Shown in pieces: positions 1 to 14,600 of a stretch of DNA of 64,000 nucleotides (its first letter is position 1; every line of letters begins with the position of its first letter). Under the pieces are notes generated by a model. It worked only from the letters and a program-made list of their open reading frames with translations, was not told the origin of the DNA and made no database searches. Origin of the DNA: Rhinopomastus cyanomelas (lineage: Eukaryota; Chordata; Aves; Bucerotiformes; Rhinopomastidae); NCBI GenBank assembly GCA_013400115.1, contig VXBP01005051.1, positions 350,016-414,015 of the forward strand. The letters are read 5' to 3'. A program made the translations under genes and the position numbers.

Positions 1-3000
1 CTTTTATTTATGTTTCTTTAAAATGACTGGCAGATGGGGAAAAACCTTCAGAGAAGTAGCCCTAGGCTGTCATGAAACATGTATTTAACACACCCCCAGT
101 CAACTACTAAACGCACTCACTTCAGAAGGTACAGCCGCTGTAAATATGGAGCAGTCTCTTTTGAAAGTCTGATCTATGGACTACTTAATTCAGCACAAAT
201 TTCAGATCTTCTCTGGAGTCTGCCCAATTTACAGAGTAATTATTAGCCATATTTTCCATTAACATGATCAGAGCATATTCTGTAATGGTAGAGCCATAAT
301 TTTAAGGACCTGTTCAAAATAAGCCCAGGCCTCAGCTTTATTTTCAAGTCACAGTAGCAATGCCTTTTTTCCTGCCACACATGGAAGAACTGCTGCAGGC
401 TCAAACAGAAATCTCAGATTCCCCAAAGTCAGGCTCTTATGCAAGTGGATTCCACACACAGGGATGTCTTGTCTACCTGAAACAATTTCCAAGACTAAGT
501 CTAAATCTGGAATATCCCAAGAGAAGCACAAGCTTCAATCATCCAAATCCCAGCAGACACACAGACTCCAGCCTAAGGTCTGCAACGTATTTAATCAATT
601 CACTGTGCTAACTCTCTACAGTTTCATAAAATAGCCAATACTGCAATAACAGGGCCAAAAATTAATTGTACACCGGTTGGCGAATTACACAGGAGTGACA
701 GACAGCACTGGTATTTACTGCGGCAGGGTAATGTAGCTGGTGCTGAAGTACAACTGTAGTGCAGTACAAGTAGGAATGACGGGGGGTGTGTGCGCACAGG
801 CGTACGGATGTGTATGCGAGGGCTGCTCTCCAGTGCTACCTATACACCCGTACACTTATCGGCAGCACTCTGCTTACAAACCAGCATCTAAACAGTAAAT
901 CTGTGCTTTCTGCCTTTGTAAACTATTAGGCAACAAGAAACTGAATGAAGGGAAAACTGGGTTGAATACAAAATTACTAGGGAAAGGCATTAGAAATATT
1001 AGATAATGGGGAGAGCTTTCAAAAGACAAAAGCTCCACTTGTTTTGGTGGTTTTGGGATGGACTTGACATATACACTGGTGCTGAGTTCTAACAAAGATA
1101 CAGGATCACATTCTAGGTTTTTTTGTTCTGCCTTTAACAAGTCTTCATAGTGATACACTGATGAGACCAGATACCAGATTGTTATCTAAATTCAGCTGCT
1201 AAATTCAGTGTTAAGACACTAAGTTCAAACCACACGTTACCACATTTATTTCACAAGTCGAGCCTGAGGATGGATTCCTCCAAGACGAAGCAGCCCATAA
1301 GCACCATTCTCTCCCTCTGCAAAGGTACTCTAAATGCCAGGGAAACACAATCACCGTAAGGCTCTGACAGTTCACTCTTCAGCACACAGACTGCAAGCAC
1401 ATCTCCATGCTAATTGTCCAGCCTGAAGAGGAAGCAAACACTTAGTTGCTGTTTGCATGAGGCTGCCTGTAATTTGATGTAATGTACTGTACATCAGTCA
1501 ACACAAATTCAAGAGAGAACACGTACGCAGCAAAGAAGGCAGAGAAGCAGTGCTGACATCTAACACATTTTATTCACTCTATTGAAGATGTTATTTGAGT
1601 CCATCAAATTACCAATCAATTTATCTGATCTCTAAAAGCTGGGGTACTAAGGTATATTGACTACTAAACTTTACAAGCTTTCAGCAAAACAGCCATTAAA
1701 TGGGCAAATGGAGCACAGGGTACTGGAAGTCAGTCTCTGAGTTGATCAAGGGCAACAACTAAGCAACCTCTCCCTGCAGAGAAGCCTTAGGAAAGGCAGC
1801 CCCCACTAGACACTATTCAGCCCTAACAGATCGTGGTGGAAAGAAGAAATCAGGGATGCCACACTCACTCGTCCTCCCCAGCATGACATTTAAAGTCTGC
1901 AACTAACTGAAAAGATGATGGGAGGTTAGAACTGATTCAGATGGCAACCCCAGGCTCATTCTTATCTCATTTTGTTCCCATTCAGAAACTCAACATACAA
2001 ACAAGAAAACATCTTCAGTTCTCTAAATATCAAAGGCTGCACCCAGAGAGCACTAGAGCCACCACAGCCTGAAACAACATCCACAAAGCCTTGGACTGAC
2101 AGCCCAAGCAACTGGGAACTCATCTGGATTATTAGAATGGATCTTACCAGTGTATTTCAGAAAACTATACTGGGGATTATTCCTCTTGTGCTCAGAAGAT
2201 TAAATTAGAAGTTCCATAAACTTGAGTGTTTTGTTAAATTGTTCCACTAGCCTGAAAGGCAAGCTGCTTTTTTCCAATCACAGTTGTCACAGGTTCCCAT
2301 AAAGCACTGATGGGTTTGTGGGAGTAAAGGTCTGCAGCAGGAGTAGGGGATGAAAACTGAACAAATTAGGTAAGAAAAAAATAAATTGAAATTGTAAAGA
2401 ATACTGTAAGGCTCAATGATGAAGGCAGAGACAAGAAATATTTCTGAAAGGGAAATGCATTTTGTGAGATCAGAACTTGCTAGAGACCAGGACTAGCTGC
2501 TTTCGCTCAAAGTACCCCACAGCACTGACTAGAGCAGTAAACTCATGGATGGCAACACAGGGACTGGAGGCAAACAAAACAGCTCTTACGCACACAGCAA
2601 TCGCTCACATGCAGCCTTAAGACATTACAGGCCATTTTACTGAGAAAGTAAATGGTGCTGGTGACACCTGCCAAGCCACAGCAACTCATTTAGAAAAGGG
2701 CACTGAATCTTTAACTCCCACCGAGAGGGCAGAGGGCTTGGTTGAAGATAACACCTCAACACGTTGCTTTTTTCAAAGGCCAGAGAGTATTCCCTAAGTC
2801 TTATGGATATAGACAGAGCCTGGGATCTCAACTCATGGAACTAATTCCTCACCCCCTTCAAAAGAAATCCCCTGCCACCCCTTCTAGGTGACCTCAGGTT
2901 TTTAGCTCCACAGAAACTGCTTAAAATTAATAATGAAGATGCAACATGAGCATACTATGGAGATCCAAGATGAACACACTGTTCTGGAAGGTGTTTCTTT

Positions 3001-6000
3001 CCCAGGCTGCTGTCAGTTTCTCCTCAGTTTGTACTGAGATGAGGTACTGGCCAAAAAGCACAGAAGTGACAGTGAACTCACATGTAGGGGTGACCTTGGT
3101 GCACAGAACTGGCAGACTGCTCCAAGGAGGAGGATCAAAACCAGTAAGAATAGCAAACAAAAATAAGTTTGCCTCTTTACACATCCTAAATGCTTTACAT
3201 ACATTAATTGAACAGTAAATGCAGTAAATGCAAGGGCAAAAGGAGATTAATTTAAACAAACCAAACAAGGTGAATGCTATACACAAAACTAGCAGACTTG
3301 TGAAGCTGAAAAGAGAAAAAGGTGCAGTCTGCCTTATTAATAAAAAACCAAAAGGTATTTGTTTAATACATCCCTTTCCCACTTGCATAAACACTCTGCA
3401 GCTTATGAATACCTCTTGTGCTACTCACTGTTCTGAAAAGCTACAAGAAGAAAACATCGCATATTAATGCACCCACTGCTCACAGTCATCCGCAGCCACC
3501 TAATAAAAGATAATGTGGGGGCTGGAGCTTAGGAAAATGCAAACAAAGACGAATCTATTGCAAGGAGTTTCACTTCATCTGCCGACACCAACTCTCTTTG
3601 CCTTTCACTCTACTGCTGAGACAGTCCCTCTCTGCTGTTTTACACCACCCCAATGAGCTGCCCGTGTTCCGCTGCACTGTAGTGCTGTCCTTAACCTTTG
3701 TCAAGCTAAACTCAGCAAGAGGCCAAACAGAAAAAGGAGTCAAACAAATATTTACTTGGGAAAAAGTTTAGAAGTAATATGCTAAGTGATATCTCCTGGC
3801 ATGTGACAGATTCCAGGAGAGACTGCATTTCTTTCTTATCATTCCTTCTAAAGAATGCTTCTAGCATTTGAACAGGATGCTTAATAAAAATCCCAGTTCT
3901 GAGCAGCATATATGTCACCTATTCATACCAAGCTCTCTCCATCTCTTTCCCTTCCTTCCTGGTTTTCAGCAACACATACAGCAATATACAAATGCATGAA
4001 AGAACATCAGCTTAAGCTTCTCAAACTGTTTCAAAGGCTGTCCTTACAGACTATTAGGTCTGATTCTTGCTCTTGCTACCCAGGGAAACACTACAGTGCA
4101 AAACCTCCTTCAAAACAGTAGAGACAACACCAACTTTTTTGTGAAACTACTCCAAATTACATTGATGAGATGTAAAATTACATTAACGAGCCAGAGTTAT
4201 AAGTTTAACCACTTATAACAAATTACCCAGGTCTCATTACTGGATTACTTATTGGAGATTATACAGTCACACTGGAAACAAGTGTGGAATTGAACGTCCG
4301 CATCACCAGCTTCAAAATCCAGCAATTGCACACAGTCATGTAAGAAATAGTCCATTCAAAAGATCTACTCCCTGTAATGTTCCTGATTACCAATACTTCA
4401 GGCACTCCAAACCCAAATACAAACAACTCAAGTGACTGAATCACACAACTTCGAGGACCTACCAGAGTGTAGGTAAGAAAAGCCAAAAGCATCACGACGC
4501 CCTGATCCTCTACAAGGAATTTGTTCAATAAAATATTATTCATAAAATTTACCACAGTGCATGCAGAACAAAACCTACCACCCCTTCACACATGACCCCT
4601 GACAAAGTGGTAGTCAAGGGCACAGCAGAAAGAAACTTCCCCACAACAAACCACAGCACCGGTTGAATCCCAGTACAGCTACTTCACACATTTAAATCTG
4701 CCCTCAAAGAGCTAAATGCTGTTAGCAGCAGCATCATGTGGCATTTGCTCAACACAAGTCAGAAGTGCAAATCAAGTGTTAGGTACTACAAAGAAACAGA
4801 GAACCAGTGATTCTGATACTGCTACCATACACACCCACGGTCCACTGGTCCACTCCTATCTTGAGTTCACACCTCTCAGAAACTATTAAGCAGATTTGGA
4901 AAAATTCCAAAGGTGATCAGCCAGATGATGAGAGCATTTGGGCAAGTGTCTCATATTCTTTCCTGATCCTATCCTCACCCCTGGGCATGTTATTTTGGTC
5001 ACAGTCAGGACCAGCATATTGAACAAGATAGATCCTCAGCGTGACACAGCAGTGCCGCACCCACTGTCTTACTTCTTCCAGTGCGCTAGTAGAAGATGTA
5101 GGGAAAACGCCAAAAGTTGAAACACTAATTACTTTTTCCATACGTGACCTTTCCTGTGAACATTTTAATAACATTGTCTAGAGAAACAATGTTTTCTCAA
5201 GACCTGTTTGAAATAGGGTACACCCATGGTTCACCTCATGCAAAACTAGAGCAAAGCCTTTTTAGCATTTTGATAGCTTTGCTGTTTTACAACATTTTGC
5301 CCTCCCATTATAAGCCATTCTGTCAAACAGATAGAATAACTAAGATAGATAGGCTAAGTAATTGTTTCAGACTCCCAAAAGACAAACGGCTGTTAGAAAA
5401 TAAGCAGAGTTCTGCTTCCAATTCTGTATTCTGTCCAGTAGATTACAGTACTCTTTCAGAGATTACAAAATGAAAGGATAATGTCTTCACACAATCTGCT
5501 GTATTCAAGGGAACTACTGAGTTGAATTCTGGTCAATGCATCTCAAAGACAATGCTGCGAAGGCGAAAGGGCCACAAGGCAAACAAGTAGAATGAGAAAC
5601 CTGGAGAAAATCATTCACACAAGCAGAGGCTGAAAAGGTAAGGACTGCTCAGCTTAATGGGAAGCTGAAAGAGCAAACAGAAGTCTACAAATAATGAATA
5701 ATGAAGCAAAAGCCTTTTATCTCTCTCATGTAAAGGATATTAAATGAAAAAAAGTAATTGAAACTAGTAACAATTTATAGAGTATATAAGTTAACCTCTA
5801 TGTGCACACTGCTACATAATACTAGAGGCTAAGAACTAAACAAGGAAAAATGCCTGAGACACAAAGAAGAGCAATGGCAGTAATCCAAGTTCTGTTACAG
5901 TGAATAAAAACACTGAATGAAAATAAACCCCCTTTTGCAGCAGGGCACGTGTCAGTCTCCAACTGACAACACTTAGTAAGACTTTTTTCAAAGTTGTTAT

Positions 6001-8562
6001 CCAAGTTTTTGTGGCAATTTTGTTTTGGAGAGGACTTTTTTTGCAGCTTCATTGAATACCAATCACTGTCAGAAGGAGCAGGACAGTCACTATGTGCTCG
6101 ATTCAGTGTGGCAGCTGCCATGTTGTAAGGAAGATAAAACACAATCGCTCTTCACTTCCTACTGGGAAGGTGCTTATTTCTCAACGTTAACACCCTTCCA
6201 AAACATACTGCTCAAAGTTCAGTTTGGGTCCACCTGTGTGGACTCACACTGTCGAATTCTTCTACTATGCAGAAGTGGGGACAAAGCCAACCTGAGGCTA
6301 CTGAGAGGCACAGCATGGGAGGAGGAGGACTGAATTCCTGACCAAATGATCCTTGGAAGGAGAAATTTCAGCTTTCTAACTCCACAATGAGCCACCATAT
6401 CCGCTCACGCCCAGTCCCAAAACATCAGACTACAGTGGCCACGCTCCAAATGACCAATATCCTCTGAAAACACAAAGGAAGCAAACTTCTATTCCAGAGC
6501 TCCTATCCAACTGATCCCCTTAAGCCATATTTTTAAATACAGACACACATATACATACGTAGCTATATAAAACGATATCTGAGTCAGAAGATTTTAGCAC
6601 AGTGGAAGGAAAAATAAATAAATGCCAAGGTCTGCGTGTATTCAACAAATAAAAGGAGAATTATATAAAAGCAACAGCTAATAAAAAAGATTGTTCTGTG
6701 CTGTGTTTTCTATCTTTCCAACCATTATAAGAATAAAATTATCCACAGAGAAGATAGAAAACCTTTTTCAAAACTAACACAATTAAGCTTTATTACACTG
6801 TTTCAAGTGCATTTCTCTCCTTTCTAGCCCCCACCGCCTCCCACTCCAACCCAGACTAACAGTTGAAGGCATTCTTCTATTTATTACCAGCAAAACGCTA
6901 GTGTTTAAGGGTCAAAAACTATCTAGTGTTTTAAGACAGAAAAGAAACCCTGTCCTTTTTATCTCCTTGCTTTTGTACATGTAAGAACTAGAAGACCATT
7001 TTCAATGCAGCTCTGCAGTTTCATCAGGACTATGGACAAGCCACCTATTTACCCTGAGAAGATCCTGCACTGAAACATCCATCTCCTTGTTTAAAATGTT
7101 ACCCTGCAGCAAAGGACATGGACCTGAAAAGGGAAATACAAAGTACAACACAGGACTTCAAAAAGGCAACATTACAGCCTGGACATACAGTTCTCCCCAC
7201 TCCATTGTCCATAAAGGACAGACACAAACAAATTTTCCCCGCAGTTTTCACTTCATGAAACCAGATCCAGAGAGAAGAATATAATAGAAGCACACAGCAT
7301 GAGGCCAAGAAACTGCAAAAATTCCTTTTGCGTATGAACATATGGACAACTGTGATAATTAGAACGATAGCTGCTAGATTGTTTGCAATTTCACTGAACA
7401 ATCCCCATTATCTAGAAATAGAATTTAAAAATCTCAATGCAACACTGAGTGGTAGTTTTAATAGTTTATTTTTTAATGAACTGTATGGATTAAAGTGCTG
7501 CAAAATCGTATCACGCGGAATTGCTCATGGGCATGTTTTAACACTAGTGGCTTAAAAAACCAGCTGTATGGGCAGCCATGCAGTAGTAGGGAATGAGAAG
7601 GGGAATAGATGTGCTGGTATTTTTCTAGCATTTCCATAATCTGCAGTTTTCCATTTTCCATGTTCACCATCGTGCTACATGTTGGTAGTAAAGCTGATTG
7701 ATTTCTCCATCCCTTTACAACCCACCTTTTCCCATTGTTTGCATTTCTTTTCAGTCACATAACACAACTATGAGTCAGATGTATGCAACTCCCTGTCAAG
7801 AGGTCTAATTGCTTCAAATTGGAGAAGATTATTCTTCACATTTATTAAAAAATAAAGACTACTTATAACATTATTTCATTTTGCCAGGAAGTGAAAAATG
7901 CATTAGTTCATAAGGAACAGCATGGCTGCTCCTATTTTTATGTCATCAATATTTAAAAACTCATCGTGATAAACAATTAAACAGAGAAGCAAATCCCATG
8001 TTTAGGGGAGAGATTCAAATCCCTAAATGGATTTTCAAAGGTCATTTCAGGCTTAAAAGATGCTCGACAGTGTCTCTTTAAATCACAGTCATTTCAAAGG
8101 CTTATCCAGCAAGAAGCAGTGCACTGCAGCACTGTTGGGGCCCCTTGAGAAAAATTAATAATATGACTTTAGTTCATATTTATAGCAAGAATTGTGGTGC
8201 TGTTTCCTTGTTCTTTTTCATTTAGGAAAGGATTTTTAACAAAAGTAACAAAAAAATAAGGCATTTGTTTTTTTGAACTTAGCTTTCACCTAACACCCAT
8301 AGGAAAAAAGAAGTTTGAGATACTTTATTAAAACCCCATCCAGTTAAAAGCACCTCATCTTTCAAACGCAAGTTGTTCAAAAGATTTGGTTTCTACCACT
8401 TTTTCATCACTTAACTATGGTGGGAGGAGAACAGATGATGGGAGATGACAGCTCCAGGATATAGCATAAAGGTTTAATTTCTCTGATCTTTGGATCCGGA
8501 CACATCTGTGACCGATCCCTTGAGTACTCAAAGGCCACAAATAAAAGACAACACAGCCTTAC
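1..8562 (-). other. Presumed CHCHD6 intron 5, nothing else recognised
   Basis: No convincing exon, RNA gene or recent repeat was seen on either strand. The longest open frame is a 155-codon minus-strand stretch at 2927-3394. Its hydrophobic, Cys-rich composition and lack of any family motif suggest chance. A GT/GC-alternating patch lies at 781-825. Confidence 0.6.
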
Positions 8563-8646
8563 CTTCTTCTCAATGTGGGCCAATTGCTCTTTATAGAAGA
8601 CCTCTTGCCGCTTCAGCTCTGCTTCCCTGCCTTGCAGCTCCACAGC
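8563..8646 (-). CDS. CHCHD6: CHCHD6 coding exon 5 (end of coiled coil)
   Basis: 84 nt, 28 codons, phase 0 at both ends; acceptor cttcccag and donor gtaagg. It encodes [20 protein letters not shown] then QLAHIEKK. The REAEL..R(x)xxFYKEQL..IE(K/R)K signature is strongly conserved in MIC19 and MIC25. The following family segment (SEQFH-like stretch and CHCH domain) was not found between 1 and 8562 on the minus strand. It is therefore probably beyond the left edge, which would make the rest of this end intron 5. Confidence 0.93.
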
Positions 8647-11600
8647 CTGGGAAGAACAAATGAGCATCAGCAGAAGAAAAAAATAACAACTGTGAGTGCA
8701 AGGAAAGCACATGGAATGCGGACTGGAAGGAACTAAATCACTGCTCAGAGCTGTTGTCTGGGATCCTGCTTGGTGGAACTATAAACCCCTAGTACAGTTC
8801 ATTTTGGATTATCCCCACAGGTTTGAAACACTCTCATTAGTATCATACTCAAACTCCTCATCTTGGTTTTCTTTCTCATTATGAAAATATATGACGATGA
8901 AAAGGAAACATCTCCCTATTGCCTTTTTCAGAACTGCACCACACTCCAAGCCTGTTTTTCAGGAATCATGTTTATTACTCCACTTCAGCGTTCTTTTCAC
9001 CATACTTGAAAATTAAATCCTCCACTTTGTAAATCCAGTGTCAGAAAACTACAGATTTAACAGACCACTCCAATCAAAAGGAAGACCTGAAGCACAAGTC
9101 TACGCTATAACATTTTTATAACAGACATTCACACCAACCAAGCACTTGCTTTTATACACATACACGGAACTACTCTGATAATTAAGGACTCTGTCCGCAC
9201 ACTCCGTGCATTGTGCGCCCCACCAGCAACCTCACAGCTCCTCTGTCTGGGTGCTGCAGATTTGCAGACAAGACTGGCCTCAGAGAGCTTCTCTTCCACC
9301 TTGCGAAGCATGGGTGTGACATTTTCAAAATAGCACACATGGTATCCAAGCACATGCTTAAGCATAGCCTGGTCACCAGCTACACAATGATGAGTCGTGC
9401 AGTCACAGCTTTTGTCTTTGAGCTCTTTACAACCAGCAGCACTTCACTGTATTCTGAACTGAACTACCACTAAGAAAACATAGGCCTGGTGGACCCAAAT
9501 CAAACTTTAAGCTTAAAAAGACAAAAAGCAAACAACAGCAAGAAGAATGACCCTTCCTACATCCCACTCCATAATCTCTGGGGTCACCTAAGTGATCATC
9601 ACGCACAACGACCTTTCAAAAATAGAATTATTAGTCAGTTTAACATAAATGCCAACACTCCTAATCTAAAGCATCCCAGCAGCACTGCTCCTTACTTTTA
9701 ACGACGATAGTACTATAACAGAAAATGCTGGTCCAATATGATTAAGCAGCTGGGACAGAAAAATCCTTGTGGGCTCAGAACTGTCATTTTACGGCCAACA
9801 GGCATTGTTAATGAGAAAAATTGTATCTGAAAGCCAGTTGCTGTGCATTTTCTTCTTTCTACTCCCTGCTGATGGAAATACAGTGGTACAATAGGGCTTA
9901 GAAGAGACTTTAAGCTAGGCAGTGAGGGACAGTTGATAAGCAAGCTAGAAAAGTAGGAGCACATGAAACAGAGGGTTTGCAGGGGTGTGTTGGTAGTATC
10001 TGTGTGTTTGTTTTCAAAGGAAAAATATTTTGGTTCCCAAGCTTATCATCCAGCCAGCAGGGCCAGGGTAAGGCACACGCACTATAGACTCACATATGAA
10101 TCCCATGCTCTCAAGGACAGTTGATTAGAAGCAAAACCTCTGGCTTTGGTTTAACCAGAACTGGTAGAGATCATCCAGCCTATAAACCAGTTGAAATGTG
10201 ATGGGAAAGGGAATAATAATCAGCTGCCCTATACATGTAGCCTGATCAAATAGATATCACAGCAAAAACAGGGGCGCTGATGGGCACTTAGTGCCAAATT
10301 CTTCCCACTTCTGTGATAAGTGAAGCACAGCTATCCTTCTGCACCAATAGCCATCTTCCTTACAGAAAAGGAATCAGCACTAAGGCAGGATGGTCTCATG
10401 GATGACCAAATGAACCAAATTTTCCTGCTGATTTTCTGCATAAAACCAGATTACTAAACAAGCGATTTTTATTTCCTTACGGAAGAAATAAATAAGGAAA
10501 AGAAGAGTAAAATAGTATTGACTCTGTTGCACAATTCAGATAGAAGACAATTTTGAAACAAGGTGTACTAAAAAGAGTCAGAAGACTAAAACTTCTGCTT
10601 CCTCTAAATATATTATGCAGCAGTGCTACTCTCCTGGGGCAGCTGACTGCTCGGAGAACACAAACTCAGTACATGTAACAACACTCATGGGCAAAAGGCT
10701 TTATTTGTTTCTGGCAACACAGACATCTCTGGAAAAGAACCACAAACATCTAGCCTCTCAAATGGGATGCTGAAATGCAGACACCCTAGAGGTGATCTGC
10801 ATGACGGTGACCCAGGGACTTCCAAAGGCAGACCTGACTGGAGCTGGGGTGCCCACAGTGAGTAGTGTCTCCACACAAAGGCACACTGCAGCAGGTAAGA
10901 CATTCCATGAATGATTTCCCCAAGGAACTTAAAGGAATCAAAACCTGACTTCTCCATTATGGACTACAATCTCAGCACACACACCACCCTTCCCCTAAAT
11001 AATTTCTCCCATACTATCTCTCATTATCCCCCCACTTACCACCCCTAAGTTGTATGATGAACTAGAGGTTGCACAGAAAACTCCTACTCACAAGGCAAAC
11101 ATTTTCAATGTCTTGCTTGCTTTCAAGAGCTGCTGATGTTTCAGTGCACTGAAGCACACTGAGAAACATTCTATTTGTGACAGATCTGCTTTGAAGTCAC
11201 ATTCAGCTTCCCTCTATCCCCAGCTGTTATTACTAGAAACTTTGGTAGACTTTACAATGATGTTTGAAGTATGAGCAGTACAGTCAGAGCATGTGCCATT
11301 TGAAACGTTCACTGTTCCAAACTGGGTTAAGCAACAAGGGACATTTTATATGAATACAGGATATTTATTAACAGTTCTTCTAGTCCTGCTGCCTATTCCC
11401 TACCTGAAGTCAGAGGCCTGTGATGTCTCCAGCACAACTGGCTGCTATGGAGATGATTACAGTTTCACAGGGGATTAAGATTGCAGGTGCCAAACAAAGC
11501 ATCAGATACATTTTTCACATAAAAGCCTCTAAAACTAAAGAAGGGAGAATAAGGGAAGACACACACGATAACATGCTGGTTGGAACATCACGTATCAGAA

Positions 11601-14600
11601 AGTTCCATTTCATACCTACAGTGTGAAAGCTAAATCTGAGCTTGAACAAAGCATGCAAGAGATGACCAAATCCCAGAGATGACATCTGAGAAACTGCAGT
11701 GTAGAACAGAGCAGAGTGTGTGATGTCCAAGAAAAGCAAAACCAGAAACAAAACAGAGGAAGAGAAGGGTGCACAAATGCACCCAAAGCTTGTTGGCTCA
11801 GTGCTGCTTTGAATGGTGACGAAGAGATTGGGCAGTCATTCCCTGCCTCCTCCTCTCCCTTCACCAAGTAATCCATTTAGAAACAAATGTGAAATGTGAA
11901 AGCACATTTCTATAGCTGAGCATTACATACAGGCTCAACTAAAGAATTCAAGCAGTGGCCTGCTGGTTGACATGCAAGCCAAAAGAAATATTTTACAAGC
12001 CTCTTAATTGAGGTAATGAAATATTACTCATTCATTGAAGCCAGACACTCTTAGCTTTGTCCTGAACTGACACCAACACGCAACATAGCAGACTGATCTT
12101 CTAGAACTGGGCTTCCTGCTAGCTACACCCATTCCAGATTAGTTTGAACTTTGCCCCCCACAAAATTTCACCAGATTTTTATTATTTTTAATCACAGACC
12201 CTCTCATCAGCTTGTTAAAACAGAAAAGCTAGGAAGGAAATCTGCTTGGAAAAAAGGGGTTCTTGGCAGGGTCAGACCACAGCAAGAATGTGGCACGCAG
12301 GAATCAAGTGCAGCAATAGCACAGCCCACAGCTGACAACTGCCATCAGGCTCTCTCTCCCCACAGTACTGTAGGGATTCTGGGATTTGCAGAGAAGGCAT
12401 GGAGAAGACTCTACTGGACAAAAAAACTCATCCCTTCCTGTAAAGGGCAAGCTGAGCTAGAAAAAGTGTCCTTCAACCTATAAAAGAACTTCCTAAAAGG
12501 CAAGTCACTGCACTTGGCAAGACGACTGAAAAAATATTTATCTTCTTAGTAAAATACATCCACCAATAACAGATGAACTAGTGAGATGATGCCTAGAGAA
12601 GCAGTTGTAGGCAATCCAGGAAAAGATAAAGAAAAGTTCCTTAAGCCTCTATCAAATTTCTTGTGTCTACATCATCCTGTCTTTGCTGAGAGGAAATACC
12701 AGCTTTCCCCAAACGGATGCAGTAACAGATCTGCAGTAGCACAGCAGAGATGTTCTGGCTGGGTATCTCAGCCTGCTACACCTTACAACTACAAATTCTT
12801 ATGCTCTCTCATGTGCCCTCCAGTTCTGGTAGCAGTCAGGGTGGCAGGGGAGAAAACCAAATGTTAAAAGGCTCCAGAACTAGAAGGAGGAATTGACATC
12901 AATGCACTGAGGAACAGGACTAGATCCAAAACTAGCTAGTTGGCATGTTCCTCACCAAGCCTAAAGGGAAAGGCAGAGTTGAAAGGGCAACGCTGAAACA
13001 GCAAGTGGTGGCTCGCACACGTCACACCTGAGACTGAACAGCAGAACCTTACAGGGAGGCTTGTATTGGACAAGTAACCACAGGAGAACCTTGATTCATC
13101 CTCTGCTCATTATCAGCAGAAATACCATCACTACCATGGAGCCACTTGCAGCTGCTATTCCAGACATGGGAGGCCTACAAAATCACTTGCTTTCTGCCCT
13201 TTCTCTCATTCTGTTGAAGGCGAATGGTTTGGAACCCAGATAAAAGCAGTACTTGGTGTAACCTTCATTTCCTCTTGTTTCTGCTGTTCCCTTAGCCAAC
13301 ACACATCACCAGATCAAGTTTGGTTTCAGCAGCTGTAAGCTACACAAAAGGAACCAGCGAAAATCTTTATGGAGGAAATAATATGCAATTTTCTAGCTGA
13401 ACACCTTTTAAAATGTAATGACAGAAAATAAAATCCTGCATCTGTGCTCAGCAATAACAATCTGTACGCACACAGTAACAACATGACACTTGGAATAAGC
13501 AAGATCCAGACACAAAAAATAGAGAGCTTACCCAGGCGTCCAAATCCGCAGGCTTGGAATAAAGAGAGCACAAGAGAGAAAGGAAGGAAAAGAGAAAAAA
13601 GAAATCAGTGATTTATGGAGGCTGCCTGCTGTTGCACAGTATAGCTTTTAGGATGACAAGCTGAGGAAAGTTCCTTGAAAATGACAGACATCTTAAGCAG
13701 CCAGTGCTGTCCCCTGTTGGGAGCTGTGCTATTACAACAAAGCAAAAGCACATGCACCCCAAAACCAAAGCAAAGCCCCCAAAGACTGCTGCAGGCTCCC
13801 CTGTAGGGTAGAAGCTCAGAGGAGACAGCTGTGAAGCAGCCAGTTTCTGGGAGTCATGCAAGGCGCTGCACAGTGTTCGAGACGGAGATAGCCACAACAT
13901 GATCCACGAACGCGGCAATGCTGGGCATACTCAAAAGGAGGTGGTCAACAACTGTGCTGTTTCTGTACTACCTGTAAATATCCAATACCCTTTTGCAAGG
14001 GCTTTTCTAAATGCACAAGCAGACCTATACAGCAAGTCGTCATCTTTACTGGGCAATTTTAAAGCAGAATCCAGCTGACTGATCCCATTTCCAACCAGAT
14101 CCCCCTTCAGAGGCAACTGAACACACAGTGCACAGTCCAAATCTCTGCCAAATCCCAGCTGCCTTCACCTGCTCCTTCTTTTGGCAGCAAGTCTATTAGA
14201 GTATGAAGCAGATAAAACGCAGAATCACCTCTTCTTTACTTATTATTACTTTTTACAGAATCACAGACACATTCTGGTTGGAAAAGACCCTTCAGATCAT
14301 TGAGTCTGACCATCAACACTACTCTACAAGTTCACCCCTAAACTATATCCCCCAAAACCACATCTAAGTGTCTTTTAAACTCATCTAGGGATGGTGACTC
14401 AACCTGGGCAGCCCATTCCAGTGCTTGACCACACTTTTTCCTGAAGTCTAATTTAAACTTACCTTGTTGAAGGTTGAAGCCATTCCCTCTGGTTCTGTCA
14501 CTAACTACCTGCGAGAAGAGACCAGCACCAATATCTCTGTGATGTCCCTTCAGATGGCTGTAGAGAGCACTGAGGTCTCCCTTAAGCCTCCTCTTCATCA

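Noticed and set aside
2927..3394. 155-codon open frame on the minus strand, the longest outside CR1
   Set aside because: It has no recognisable family motif and a composition typical of translated AT-rich intron, and plus-strand frames overlap it. No splice context or start context supports it.
8120..8146. gcagtgcactgcagcactgt, resembling a miR-148/152 mature sequence
   Set aside because: No complementary arm is found at precursor distance. The similarity is mostly the self-complementary word cagtgcactg.
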